From Ignavibacteriota bacterium (GTDB taxonomy: Bacteria; Bacteroidota; Ignavibacteria; Ignavibacteriales; Ignavibacteriaceae): a stretch of 64,000 nucleotides of DNA. Below, piece by piece: positions 27,211 to 36,398 of the stretch. The DNA lies in the NCBI GenBank assembly GCA_013285405.1, contig CP053446.1, positions 2,899,001-2,963,000 on the forward strand, written 5' to 3'. Position numbers and translations under genes: made by a program. The notes under the pieces were generated by a model, which saw nothing but the letters and a program-made list of their open reading frames with translations, made no database searches and was not told the origin of the DNA. The number at the start of each line of letters is the position of its first letter. Within the stretch, counting starts at the first letter, position 1.

Positions 27211-27789
27211 TTATGCAATGTATAATTTATGATTGTAAATATATTCCAATACTTTAGGTGGAACAAGAAAATTGATTGGTAATGCTCGTTTTACCCGTTC
27301 ACGAATATCAGTTGCACTGATTTCGATTCCCCTCGTTTGAACAAATACAGCCTGACGATAATATTTATCTTCAAACTGCGGAGGATGCGAAGATTTTCTC
27401 TTTAAAACTATTACATCAGCGAGTTTGAATATTTCATCCGGCTCTTTCCAAGTGTGGAATGTGAAAATGTTATCATAACCTATTATGAACTCTATTTTAT
27501 CATAACTTTTTTTAAGTTCTCTGAGAGTATCAATTGTAAATGATATTCCACCTTTTTTAATCTCAATATCTGAATAATCAAAAAAAGGAATATTGTCCAC
27601 GGCTATTTTTATCATATTTAATCGGTCTTCAGGTAAACTAGGTTTTGCATCGGTTTTATGCGGAGAAATGTAAGCCGGAATAAAAATGATTTTATCGAGA
27701 TTTCTGATTTCTTTAACAGACTGAGCTGTTATCAAGTGTCCAAGATGTATTGGATCAAATGTTCCTCCAAAAATACCAACTTTAGACAT
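27211..27789 (-). CDS. nadD: Nicotinate-nucleotide adenylyltransferase
   Basis: A 192-residue nucleotidyltransferase with GIFGGTFDPIHLGHL at residues 6-20 (the HxGH-type ATP site), the IGYDNIFTFHTW substrate region and the closing ISATDIRERV motif. It adenylates nicotinate mononucleotide in NAD synthesis. Length and motifs are normal. Its start overlaps the preceding gene by 8 bases. Confidence 0.93.
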   Translation of the reverse strand: MSKVGIFGGTFDPIHLGHLITAQSVKEIRNLDKIIFIPAYISPHKTDAKPSLPEDRLNMIKIAVDNIPFFDYSDIEIKKGGISFTIDTLRELKKSYDKIEFIIGYDNIFTFHTWKEPDEIFKLADVIVLKRKSSHPPQFEDKYYRQAVFVQTRGIEISATDIRERVKRALPINFLVPPKVLEYIYNHKLYIA

Positions 27790-28480
27790 TCAATAGCTCT
27801 TTGTATTCAATAAATAAATCGTTAAAACTCTCATGCATTTTCTGACTGCAGTATGATAGACTTTCTTTTTTTGATAGCTCAATATATAATTTTTTAATGT
27901 CTTCGAACTCATCAATTGATAAAAAGTTTCTTATCGGATGGAGGAAGTAATCCTTGTAACTTATCAGCCCAAGATATTTATCATAACATCTTTTTGATTT
28001 GATGAGCAAGCTGAAAAGTTCGTTCTCGATATTTTTAGCACAAACACAATTAATTTTATGACTGTCAGATTTTCCAATAACCAGCGATGGTTCATCTGTC
28101 GTTACCAGGCTGAATGCTCTGAATATTTCATTCAATTTCAATCCAATTGAATTAAAATATACAATTATAGTTTTTGAATCTAAGTGTGATGAATGATTGT
28201 ATATTATTTCCGTAAGATTAACATCGATATCTTCTTTGTAAAAAACAGAATTTGCTCCTGTGGGTAGAAGATATTTTGGCAAATATTCTTTATCACGTTC
28301 ATTTAATAAGGTAAATAATTCAACCTGATTGTCCGATTCAGATAAAAGATCAATCCAGTTTGAGAACAGTAAAGTATTAAGATAAACAGAATAGTTAGTT
28401 GATAGATTATGATAAGGTACAATTTCCTTTGGATTTAGAATTGGAGAATCTGCAAGAAGTAAAATTGAATCTTTTATCAT
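27782..28480 (-). CDS. Protein of unknown function, possible GT-A-like fold
   Basis: A 232-residue soluble protein not recognised with confidence. The N-terminus (DSILLLADSPILNPKE) and the middle (AFSLVTTDEPSLVIGKSDSHKI) faintly recall DUF2064/TIGR04282 glycosyltransferase-like proteins, but the usual DSD-type motif is not clear. It is coupled to nadD by an 8-base overlap and follows the ABC exporter genes on the same strand. Confidence 0.55.
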   Translation of the reverse strand: MIKDSILLLADSPILNPKEIVPYHNLSTNYSVYLNTLLFSNWIDLLSESDNQVELFTLLNERDKEYLPKYLLPTGANSVFYKEDIDVNLTEIIYNHSSHLDSKTIIVYFNSIGLKLNEIFRAFSLVTTDEPSLVIGKSDSHKINCVCAKNIENELFSLLIKSKRCYDKYLGLISYKDYFLHPIRNFLSIDEFEDIKKLYIELSKKESLSYCSQKMHESFNDLFIEYKELLNV

Positions 28481-28504
28481 TTGATCGTTAAATAGATTTC
28501 ATTA

Positions 28505-29749
28505 CTAATCTTTAATCCAGCTAATTAATTCCTTCAAACCTGGACGGTTACTGTAGGATAATATTCCAACTTTAAAAATTTTTGCACTGATTTTTGTGAC
28601 AATTAAAGTTGAGATTATTAAAATTCCAATAGTTGCAATTATTTCAATTGTTGATACATCTTCGATGTTGAGCCGAAGAATCATAACTGTTGGAATTGTA
28701 AGCGGGAAGTATGAAAAAATTTTTGTGAGTAAAAAATCCGGATTCTGTATAGCTGGCAATGCAATTACAACCGGAAGCATTAAAATTAAACTTAGATAAG
28801 TTGTGATATGCTGAGCTTCCTGTTCTGTATTTACAGATGACCCGATACCTACGAAAAGACTCGCATAAAATAAGTAACCCAGAATAAAATACAGAAGCAT
28901 TGGTAATAAATTTCTAAAAGCTGCTGCTGGTATCAAGGCACTTGCTGCAAGACTTATCCCGATTAAAATCCAGATCAGCATTTGTGTAAGTCCAAGCATG
29001 CTTAAACCCAGAATTTTACCTGTTAGAAGTTCATCAGGAGTACTGCTGGAAATAAGCATTTCTATGAGTCTGCTTGATTTTTCTTCTATTAAACTACGAA
29101 CCATCATTTGACCTGAATAAACTACCATCATCATTAGCAATAAAATAAAAATCACTGAAAGAAAAAAAGTAGAGAAGAAATCCTGTTCGGATATTTTACC
29201 ATCCTCCGAAATTTTTTTCTGCTGAACAACAGTTCTATTCTGAATATGATTCAAAAGGGCTATGTTCACACCGGCTTTTTCCAAGACTTGCTCCATCTGA
29301 AATTTATTTAATGCTTCTTCCAGTCTTTCAGCTACTCTCAGGCTGCCAATTACGTTAGTTCTGAACTCAGCAGTTAATGAATCATTACTATTAGTACTGA
29401 GGATCAAATAACCCTTGATTAAATTATCGAAAACTTTTACATCAGCATTATTGATTAATTCATTGAACGATTTACCGGATTCTGTCAGATTGAGTGGAAC
29501 ATAATTTTTTTGTCCATCCGGCAGTTCATATTTCTGAAGTTCTTCTGCAATAAAGTCAAAATAAATTCCGGAAGTATCTATAATACCAATCACTTCAACA
29601 TTCGGGTGCTCTTCACTAAAAATTATAGATGGTAAAATAGTTATTGAAACAATGATGATAGGTGTAATTATTAATGAAATAAGAAATGCTTTTGTTTTAA
29701 GCTTCTCCAAAAATTCCCATTTTGCAATTGCGGCTATTTTCTTAATCAT
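28505..29749 (-). CDS. ABC-2 type exporter permease (NatB-like)
   Basis: A 414-residue membrane protein: one N-terminal transmembrane helix (about 20-40), a large extracytoplasmic domain (about 45-190), then five or six helices (about 195-395). The segment VRSLIEEKSSRLIEMLISSSTPDELLTGKILG is the conserved signature of NatB/YhaP-type ABC-2 permeases. The start codon overlaps the end of the ATPase gene by one base. The substrate is unknown; homologues export sodium ions or antimicrobial compounds. Confidence 0.87.
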   Translation of the reverse strand: MIKKIAAIAKWEFLEKLKTKAFLISLIITPIIIVSITILPSIIFSEEHPNVEVIGIIDTSGIYFDFIAEELQKYELPDGQKNYVPLNLTESGKSFNELINNADVKVFDNLIKGYLILSTNSNDSLTAEFRTNVIGSLRVAERLEEALNKFQMEQVLEKAGVNIALLNHIQNRTVVQQKKISEDGKISEQDFFSTFFLSVIFILLLMMMVVYSGQMMVRSLIEEKSSRLIEMLISSSTPDELLTGKILGLSMLGLTQMLIWILIGISLAASALIPAAAFRNLLPMLLYFILGYLFYASLFVGIGSSVNTEQEAQHITTYLSLILMLPVVIALPAIQNPDFLLTKIFSYFPLTIPTVMILRLNIEDVSTIEIIATIGILIISTLIVTKISAKIFKVGILSYSNRPGLKELISWIKD

Positions 29750-30645
29750 TAGTTTAGCTTATGCTTTATTAAATCGATAAATATTTTATTCAGCGAAGGT
29801 TCAACGATTGAAAAATGATTAACATCATTTCGTTCAATAATTTTCTTAAGGAAATGTGATGGCTCGACGTCATCTTTCAATTGAATATCAGAATAGTTGT
29901 TGTAAATATCAATTTTTAAAATTTCCGGATATTGTTTAAGTGCAGTATAATCTCCACTGATACTCAACCTGATATTATTTCCTCCAAAATTTTTCTTTAT
30001 GTCTGAAAGGTTGCCAAAACTTATAGCTTTTCCTTTGTCTATTAATAAAATTTCTTCGCATAGTTTTTCTGCGAGATCCATTTGATGAGTAGATAGAATT
30101 ATCGTTTTTCCCTCAGACACAAAAGAAAAAATCAAATCTTTAACTTCCTGCTGATTAATCGGATCAAAACCGGTAAACGGTTCATCGAGTATAAGTAGTT
30201 TTGGATTATGAATTATCGCAGCAATCAATTGAACTTTCTGCTGATTGCCTTTTGATAGCTGCTCAATTTTCTTTTCTCTATATTCACTGATATATAGTTT
30301 ATTCAACCAGATATCTGAAAGTTTTACTGCGTCTTTTTTCCTGATATTCTTCAATGCGGCAAAATATATTAACACATCAATTACTTTACTTTTTCTGTAA
30401 AGACCTCTTTCTTCGGGTAAATAACCTATGAGGTTATAATATTCATAGCCGACAGGATTATTATCGAATAATATTTCGCCTGAAGTTGGTTTTATTATAT
30501 TCAGAATCGTTCTCAGAGTTGTAGTTTTTCCAGCACCATTAGGACCCAGCATACCGAATATTTTTCCGGGATGAACCTGAAATGAAAGATTATCAACAAC
30601 TCTTTTGTCGTTATATGATTTTACAAGATTTTTGACAACAAGCAT
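29749..30645 (-). CDS. ABC exporter ATP-binding subunit (NatA-like)
   Basis: A 298-residue ATPase: Walker A GPNGAGKTT (34-42), signature LSKGNQQKV, Walker B LLILDEPFTGFDP and switch STHQMD. A C-terminal extension of about 80 residues after the nucleotide-binding domain is usual for the DUF4162-containing branch. It pairs with the permease encoded next. The 246-base gap upstream is divergent with the DUF177 gene and holds no visible gene. Confidence 0.9.
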   Translation of the reverse strand: MLVVKNLVKSYNDKRVVDNLSFQVHPGKIFGMLGPNGAGKTTTLRTILNIIKPTSGEILFDNNPVGYEYYNLIGYLPEERGLYRKSKVIDVLIYFAALKNIRKKDAVKLSDIWLNKLYISEYREKKIEQLSKGNQQKVQLIAAIIHNPKLLILDEPFTGFDPINQQEVKDLIFSFVSEGKTIILSTHQMDLAEKLCEEILLIDKGKAISFGNLSDIKKNFGGNNIRLSISGDYTALKQYPEILKIDIYNNYSDIQLKDDVEPSHFLKKIIERNDVNHFSIVEPSLNKIFIDLIKHKLN

Positions 30646-30891
30646 TCGATGTGAAAATTAAAAATAGAAATTTGACAGGCTAAAATAGTAAATAAAGAAA
30701 AAATGTGATGAATGCACTTATAATTATCTTGAATAGCTCATTGATACACTTTAAAGATAAATGTTACAGAATTGATGATTAAATAAGCAAAGTATATAAA
30801 ACAAGATCAACCTGTATATAACTGTTTAGCTTGTATATCTTTCATCCAATAAATATATTTGTAGCCATTTTTCATTCGAATTTATAAGAAA

Positions 30892-31401
30892 ATGATTAAG
30901 ATTAAGGTTTCAAATCTGACTAATGGCAGTTACGATTTCAATTTTGAAGGTAAAGCGAGCGAGTTAGATATTTCCGAACCATATATTGGTAATTTTAGAA
31001 CTTCTGTTGCTCTTACAAAATTTGATAATCAGATAATTCTGGATGCTGAGACACGCATAACAGGTAATTTTAACTGTGATAGGTGTGCCAAAGAATTTCA
31101 GTCTGAAATAAATAGTAATTACAAAACTGTTTATTTGTTTCGGTCGAATACCGAATCCGATGAAAATGAGAGAGAAGAAGTAGTTTTCATTCATCCGGAT
31201 ACTGATAAAATTGAACTGGATAAAGATATACGTGATTTTGCTTTGCTTGCTATTCCAATGAAAAAATTATGTTCCGAAGATTGTAAAGGATTATGTCCGA
31301 AATGTGGGAAGAATCTTAACGAAGGAACTTGTGATTGTAAAGACGAAAACATCGATCCCAGGTGGGATGTATTGAGAAAATTGAAAACAAATAATAATTA
31401 A
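30892..31401 (+). CDS. DUF177 (YceD) family protein
   Basis: A 169-residue protein whose C-terminus carries the paired cysteine motif LCSEDCKGLCPKCGKNLNEGTCDC, the hallmark of DUF177 proteins, and an internal FNCDRCAKEF. The gene nearly always stands before rpmF, as here, and the family is linked to 23S rRNA or ribosomal protein synthesis in bacteria and plastids. It opens the ribosomal-lipid operon. Confidence 0.88.
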   Translation: MIKIKVSNLTNGSYDFNFEGKASELDISEPYIGNFRTSVALTKFDNQIILDAETRITGNFNCDRCAKEFQSEINSNYKTVYLFRSNTESDENEREEVVFIHPDTDKIELDKDIRDFALLAIPMKKLCSEDCKGLCPKCGKNLNEGTCDCKDENIDPRWDVLRKLKTNNN

Positions 31402-31421
31402 AAACTAAAGTCTGAGATAAA

Positions 31422-31601
31422 ATGCCAAATCCAAAACGTAAAATGTCTAAGAGCAGACGGGATAAAAGAAGAACTCATTACAAAGCAACAGCGCCATCAA
31501 TGGGTGTTTGCTCAAATTGCGGAGAAATTAAACTAACACACAGAGCTTGTCCGTCGTGTGGGTATTATAGCGGTCGTTCGATGTTCATTCCGAAAAGCTG
31601 A
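31422..31601 (+). CDS. rpmF: 50S ribosomal protein L32
   Basis: A 59-residue basic protein found by reading the gap between DUF177 and plsX: it starts [17 protein letters not shown] and contains the zinc-type CSNCGE and [10 protein letters not shown] pairs of cysteines. Length and motifs are those of the four-cysteine form of L32. The order DUF177-rpmF-plsX is widely conserved and supports the call. Confidence 0.95.
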   Translation: MPNPKRKMSKSRRDKRRTHYKATAPSMGVCSNCGEIKLTHRACPSCGYYSGRSMFIPKS

Positions 31602-31619
31602 TTTTAAAAATTTATATAA

Positions 31620-32654
31620 ATGAAAGATTCCGGCGACAATTCTTCACGCTGCAGAATTGTAGTAGATGCAATGGGTGGAGATTTTGCTCCTGTTAATGCT
31701 GTGCTTGGAGCTGTTGAAGCATATTCTGAAAACAGAGGTTTCGATCTTTACCTTGTCGGGAAACAATCAAAAATAAAAGAAGTACTTTCCTCAAATAATA
31801 TTACGTTCCCTGAAGAGTTTGTCGTCAATGCCGATGAAGTAATTGAGATGGCAGATAGTCCGGCTTCATCGTTAAAAGCAAAACCAAATTCTTCAATTGT
31901 TATTGGTGCTCAATTAGTGAGGGATAAAAAGGCGGATGCTTTTGTAAGTGCGGGAAATACTGGTGCAATGATGGCAGCATCCACATTGATTATCGGAAGA
32001 ATTTCTGGTTTAGGCAGACCTACTATTGGTGCGGAAATGCCAAATGTAAACGGAATTTGTTATCTCTATGATGTCGGTGCAAGTAAAGATTCAAAACCAA
32101 TTCATCTTTTTGAATATGCTGTAATGGGAACTATCTTTGCAAAAGAAATGGGTGGTGTTACTAATCCTAAAGTTGGTGTGCTGAGTATGGGTGAAGAAGA
32201 AGGAAAAGGAAATGAAGTCAGTGAAGCTGCAGCTAAAATGTTAAGGCAATCTAAACTGAATTTTATCGGGAATGTTGAAGGTCGCGATATTCTTACCGGA
32301 AATGTTGATGTTGTTGTTTGTGATGGTTATGTTGGAAACATAATTTTAAAATTTGGTGAGTCAGTACCAAAACTTCTGAAGTATCTTTTAGCAAAGACTG
32401 CTGAAAAAAGTTTTCTTGATAAAATATTGATTGGTCTCTCAAAAAGTACTCTCAAAAAAGCATTAAAAAGTCTTGATTACCAGGAATATGGTGGAGTGCC
32501 GTTACTTGGTGTAAACGGAATCAGTATTATTGGTCACGGTTCGAGTAGTATTAGAGCAATAAAGAATATGGTGCTGAGGGCAAATGAAATGCACCAAAAA
32601 CAATTAGTTCAAAAAATGACTACGGCTATATCAGAATATTCAGTTTTAAATTAA
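31620..32654 (+). CDS. plsX: Phosphate acyltransferase PlsX
   Basis: A 344-residue enzyme that makes acyl-phosphate from acyl-ACP for phosphatidic acid synthesis. Family hallmarks are VVDAMGGDFAP near the N-terminus, VSAGNTGAMMAAS, and VVCDGYVGNIILKFGES. ATG 31620 follows rpmF after 18 bases. The length is typical. It works with FabH, FabD and ACP encoded just downstream. Confidence 0.94.
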   Translation: MKDSGDNSSRCRIVVDAMGGDFAPVNAVLGAVEAYSENRGFDLYLVGKQSKIKEVLSSNNITFPEEFVVNADEVIEMADSPASSLKAKPNSSIVIGAQLVRDKKADAFVSAGNTGAMMAASTLIIGRISGLGRPTIGAEMPNVNGICYLYDVGASKDSKPIHLFEYAVMGTIFAKEMGGVTNPKVGVLSMGEEEGKGNEVSEAAAKMLRQSKLNFIGNVEGRDILTGNVDVVVCDGYVGNIILKFGESVPKLLKYLLAKTAEKSFLDKILIGLSKSTLKKALKSLDYQEYGGVPLLGVNGISIIGHGSSSIRAIKNMVLRANEMHQKQLVQKMTTAISEYSVLN

Positions 32655-32667
32655 TCGATGGAATAAA

Positions 32668-33672
32668 ATGGCTCAGGAAAAAAAATATAATGCAATTGTG
32701 TCCGCAGTTGGTATGTACTTCCCTGAAAAGGTGTACGATAATAAATACTTTGAATCAATTATTGAAACAACCGAAGAGTGGATTTTAACGCGCACGGGGA
32801 TTAAAGAAAGAAGAATTCTGGAAAAAGGTGCAACCAGCGATCTGGCAACAAATGCAGCACTTGATTTAATCAAAAAACATAAAATTAATCCTGAAGAGAT
32901 TGACTGTATTATCGTCGCCACCGTTACACCTGATATGTTCTTTCCTGCGACTGCATGTCTTGTACAGAAAAGAATAGGTGCGATAAATGCATGGGGTTTT
33001 GATCTGGAAGCTGCGTGTTCAGGTTTCTTATTTGCATTTCAAACCGGATGCGCTTTAGTTGAAAGCGGACAGTATAAAAAAGTAATGGTAATCGGTGCTG
33101 ATAAAATGAGTTCTATTGTTGATTACACAGATAGGAATAATTGTATCCTTTTTGGTGATGGTGCTTCCGCAGTTTTACTTGAACCATCCGAGGATAAACG
33201 AATTGGATTACAGGATTCCATTTTGCGCGTCGATGGTAGTGGTGAAGCTGCACTTCACATGAAAGGTGGCGGGAGTTTAAATCCTCCAACTCATAATACT
33301 GTTGATAGCAAATTACATTATCTGTATCAGGACGGGAAAGCAGTATTCAAAGTAGCTGTAAAAGGAATGGCTGATGTATCGTATGAGTTGATGCAGCAAA
33401 ACAAACTTAAGTCTGAAGACATCGCATATCTTGTTCCTCACCAGGCTAATTTGAGAATTATTGATGCAACAGCAGAACGAATGGGATTAAGTAAAGATAA
33501 AGTTATGATTAACATTGATAGATATGGAAACACAACGGCTGCTACAATTCCATCCTGTCTGACTGAATACTACAGGAATGGGAAAATTAAAAAAGGTGAT
33601 AAACTTATCTTAGCAGCATTTGGTGCCGGATATACCTGGGGAGCCTGTTATATCGTTTGGGCAATTGATTAA
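32668..33672 (+). CDS. fabH: 3-oxoacyl-ACP synthase III (KAS III)
   Basis: A 334-residue condensing enzyme starting fatty acid synthesis from acyl-CoA and malonyl-ACP. The catalytic triad is Cys117 in LEAACSGFLF, His in VPHQANLRI and Asn in DRYGNTTAATI. TEEWILTRTGIKERRI is the usual N-terminal signature. It sits 13 bases after plsX. Confidence 0.95.
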   Translation: MAQEKKYNAIVSAVGMYFPEKVYDNKYFESIIETTEEWILTRTGIKERRILEKGATSDLATNAALDLIKKHKINPEEIDCIIVATVTPDMFFPATACLVQKRIGAINAWGFDLEAACSGFLFAFQTGCALVESGQYKKVMVIGADKMSSIVDYTDRNNCILFGDGASAVLLEPSEDKRIGLQDSILRVDGSGEAALHMKGGGSLNPPTHNTVDSKLHYLYQDGKAVFKVAVKGMADVSYELMQQNKLKSEDIAYLVPHQANLRIIDATAERMGLSKDKVMINIDRYGNTTAATIPSCLTEYYRNGKIKKGDKLILAAFGAGYTWGACYIVWAID

Positions 33673-33697
33673 TTAATTTCATTTCTGCGAAATAACT

Positions 33698-34612
33698 ATG
33701 AGTAAAAAAGCTTTCATTTTCCCGGGACAAGGTTCTCAATACGTTGGTATGGCAAAAGATCTTTTTGAGAAGTCAGTTGAAGCAAAAGAGATGATTAAAA
33801 CAGCCGATGATATTCTTGGTATAAATCTATCTTATATAATGTTCAATGGTCCGGAAGATGAACTGAAACAGACTCAATTTACTCAACCGGCTATTTTTCT
33901 CCACAGTGTAATCCTTGCCGGCATAATCAGGACTATTGATGCTGATGCTGCAGCAGGGCATTCTCTTGGTGAATATTCTGCTTATGTTGCTTCAGGAACA
34001 ATTCAGTTTCACGAAGCCATCAAACTTGTAAGAGCACGTGGAGTCGCAATGCAGGAAGCTGGAAATGAAAATAAAGGTACTATGGCTGCAGTGATTGGTC
34101 TGGATTCAGGAAAGGTTGAATCATTATGCAATGATGCATCCTCAGAAGGAATAGTTCAATGTGCAAATTTTAATTCACCTGGACAAATTGTAATATCCGG
34201 CTCGGTTGATGGAGTCAAAAAAGCTATGGAACTTTGCAAAACTGCCGGAGCTAAAATGGTAAAAGAACTTGTTGTCAGCGCTGCATTCCATTCACCATTA
34301 ATGCTTTCTGCAAAAGAAAAATTGAATTCTGCACTCAGCAGCACAAATTTTTACAATCCAAAATTTCCTGTATTTACAAATGTCACTGCAAAACAGGTTG
34401 AAGGTATTTCAGAAATAAAATCCAAATTGTATGAACAGATTACAGCTCCTGTTCGTTGGGAAGAAACAATAATGAATATGATTAAAGATGGTGTTGAAGA
34501 ATTTTACGAAATTGGTCCCGGAAATGTGCTCCAGGGTCTGGTTAAAAGAATTAATCCTGATGTCAAGAGATTCGGTATTGATAAATTTGAAGATGTGGAG
34601 AAGTATTTGTAA
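33698..34612 (+). CDS. fabD: Malonyl-CoA:ACP transacylase
   Basis: A 304-residue transacylase with the FPGQGSQYVGM start, nucleophile Ser89 in AAGHSLGEY and His in the SAAFHSPLM motif. It loads malonate on ACP for elongation. The stop codon shares one base with the ATG of the DUF3109 gene, so the two are translationally coupled. Confidence 0.94.
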   Translation: MSKKAFIFPGQGSQYVGMAKDLFEKSVEAKEMIKTADDILGINLSYIMFNGPEDELKQTQFTQPAIFLHSVILAGIIRTIDADAAAGHSLGEYSAYVASGTIQFHEAIKLVRARGVAMQEAGNENKGTMAAVIGLDSGKVESLCNDASSEGIVQCANFNSPGQIVISGSVDGVKKAMELCKTAGAKMVKELVVSAAFHSPLMLSAKEKLNSALSSTNFYNPKFPVFTNVTAKQVEGISEIKSKLYEQITAPVRWEETIMNMIKDGVEEFYEIGPGNVLQGLVKRINPDVKRFGIDKFEDVEKYL

Positions 34613-35232
34613 TGCAGAATGATCTGAATAATTCTATCGAAAAGTTTTCCAAAAAGATAAATGGTTGGTTTATCGATCCGCAAATCTTTACTTATAAATT
34701 TATTTGCAATTGTCCGGGTGAATGTTGTTACTATGGAGTTTATGCCGATTATAAAGAATATGAAACTATTCTTTCCATTAAGGATAAAATAATTGATAAT
34801 ATGGATGAGACACAAACTAAAGATGTAAGCAAATGGTTTGAACCTCCCGAAAAAGATGATGACTTTGAATCCGGTATTGCAGTTGGTACAGAGATAGTCA
34901 ATGGAAAATGTACCTTCCTGGATAAAAATGGTCGCTGCACTCTGCAAAAAATAGCATTGCAGGAAGGTGAATACAAATGGAAATATAAACCAGTTTATTG
35001 TGTTCTTTTTCCACTGACCACTTTTGAAGGTGCGCTTACAATCGACACAGAACATATTGAAAGACTACCCAATTGTAATACGGAATCGTGTAACAAGTTA
35101 ACAATGTTTGAAGCGTGCCGGGAAGAATTAGCACATTTTCTTGGTGAAGAAGGATTTGAGGAGTTGAAAAATTATCGTGAAGAATATCTGAACGAAATTA
35201 ATATCGGAGTAAAAGAAGATGTCACAAAATAA
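34612..35232 (+). CDS. DUF3109 family cysteine-rich protein
   Basis: A 206-residue soluble protein with clustered cysteines: CNCPGECCYYGVY near residue 28, CTFLDKNGRCTLQKIAL near 100, YCVLFPLT and LPNCNTESCNKL. This matches DUF3109 (related to YkgJ zinc/iron-sulfur proteins), common in Bacteroidota and relatives; function unknown. Its position inside the fab operon, overlapping fabD by 1 base and fabG by 14, suggests it is made in fixed proportion with them. Confidence 0.8.
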   Translation: MQNDLNNSIEKFSKKINGWFIDPQIFTYKFICNCPGECCYYGVYADYKEYETILSIKDKIIDNMDETQTKDVSKWFEPPEKDDDFESGIAVGTEIVNGKCTFLDKNGRCTLQKIALQEGEYKWKYKPVYCVLFPLTTFEGALTIDTEHIERLPNCNTESCNKLTMFEACREELAHFLGEEGFEELKNYREEYLNEINIGVKEDVTK

Positions 35233-35977
35233 AAGAGCTATTGTAACAGGTGGAACTCGTGGAATCGGAAGAGCAATTGTTAAAGAACTTGCATCAAAAA
35301 GCTGCTGCGGTGTTTTATTTTCAGATGTTGCTTTTATTTACAACAGTTGCGATGAATGTGCCGAAGAACTGCAGGCTGAAATTCATAATCCGGCTACAAA
35401 AATTTTAGCGTTTAAAGCTGATGCAACTTCACTTGAACAGGCTGAAGCAACAGTTCAGGAAGCTGCTGAAAAATTAGGCGGTGTTGATATCCTGATCAAT
35501 AATGCTGGTATAACTCGTGATAATCTTCTCCTGAGAATGACTGAAAAAGAGTTTGATGATGTAATTAACGCAAACCTGAAAAGTGTTTTCAATTATACAA
35601 AAGCTGTAATCAGGCATATGATTAAGCAGCGTTATGGAAGAATTATTAATATTGCTTCCGTAGTTGGAATAATAGGAAATCCTGGTCAGGCAAATTATGC
35701 AGCATCAAAAGCCGGAGTAATCGGGTTTACTAAATCTATGGCAAGAGAACTTGCGTCAAGAAATATTACCGTGAATGCTGTTGCCCCGGGTTATATCGAA
35801 ACTGATATGACTGCAAAATTATCTGAAGAACAAAGAAAGAAATTAACAGATATGATTCCGATGGGACGGATGGGGAAACCTGAAGACATAGCAAAAGTAG
35901 TTGGTTTTCTTTGCAGCCCTGAAGCTGATTATATTACCGGGCAGGTAATTGCAGTTGATGGCGGAATGACAATGTAA
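35219..35977 (+). CDS. fabG: 3-oxoacyl-ACP reductase
   Basis: A 252-residue short-chain dehydrogenase: NADPH motif TGGTRGIG (8-15), INNAGIT, catalytic IASVVG serine, and YAASK tyrosine-lysine pair, ending with TGQVIAVDGGM. It reduces 3-oxoacyl-ACP in each elongation round. The stretch SKSCCGVLFSDVAFIYNSCDECAEE is a little longer and more cysteine-rich than in common homologues. Overlaps the preceding gene by 14 bases. Confidence 0.93.
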   Translation: MSQNKRAIVTGGTRGIGRAIVKELASKSCCGVLFSDVAFIYNSCDECAEELQAEIHNPATKILAFKADATSLEQAEATVQEAAEKLGGVDILINNAGITRDNLLLRMTEKEFDDVINANLKSVFNYTKAVIRHMIKQRYGRIINIASVVGIIGNPGQANYAASKAGVIGFTKSMARELASRNITVNAVAPGYIETDMTAKLSEEQRKKLTDMIPMGRMGKPEDIAKVVGFLCSPEADYITGQVIAVDGGMTM

Positions 35978-36092
35978 CATCTTAACAGATTATCGATTGT
36001 TAAATAAATCCTGTTTTGCTTAAATTTGAACAATAATTAACAATTATTAGATAAAACATACTCTAAACATAAACTAATTTAGGAGAGTTAAA

Positions 36093-36326
36093 ATGGACGT
36101 TGAAGCTAAAGTAAAAGAGATAATAATGGATAAGCTGGGTGTTGAAGAATCTCAGATTACACCTACAGCTTCATTCATTAACGATTTGGGAGCTGATTCG
36201 TTGGATATCGTTGAACTTGTAATGGGCTTCGAAAGTGCATTTTCAGTTTCCATCCCGGATGAGGATGCTGAAAAAATCGGAACAGTCGGCGATGCTGTTA
36301 AATATTTAACTGAAAAGTTAAGCTAA
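36093..36326 (+). CDS. acpP: Acyl carrier protein
   Basis: A 77-residue acidic protein with the 4'-phosphopantetheine site Ser36 in [20 protein letters not shown]-type ribosome site (TTTAGGAGAGTT) precedes ATG 36093 at good spacing, one of the few strong sites in the window, fitting its high expression. The 115-base gap before it may hold its own promoter. Confidence 0.96.
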   Translation: MDVEAKVKEIIMDKLGVEESQITPTASFINDLGADSLDIVELVMGFESAFSVSIPDEDAEKIGTVGDAVKYLTEKLS

Positions 36327-36398
36327 TCTTTATAGTTTTACTATTTTATCATTTCTTTCGATTTAAGATGAAATCTATTCGTTTCCCGGGAGAATTAT

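Noticed and set aside
27782..28480. Glycosyltransferase assignment for the 232-residue protein
   Set aside because: Only faint N-terminal resemblance to DUF2064; key acidic motif not seen, so left as unknown.
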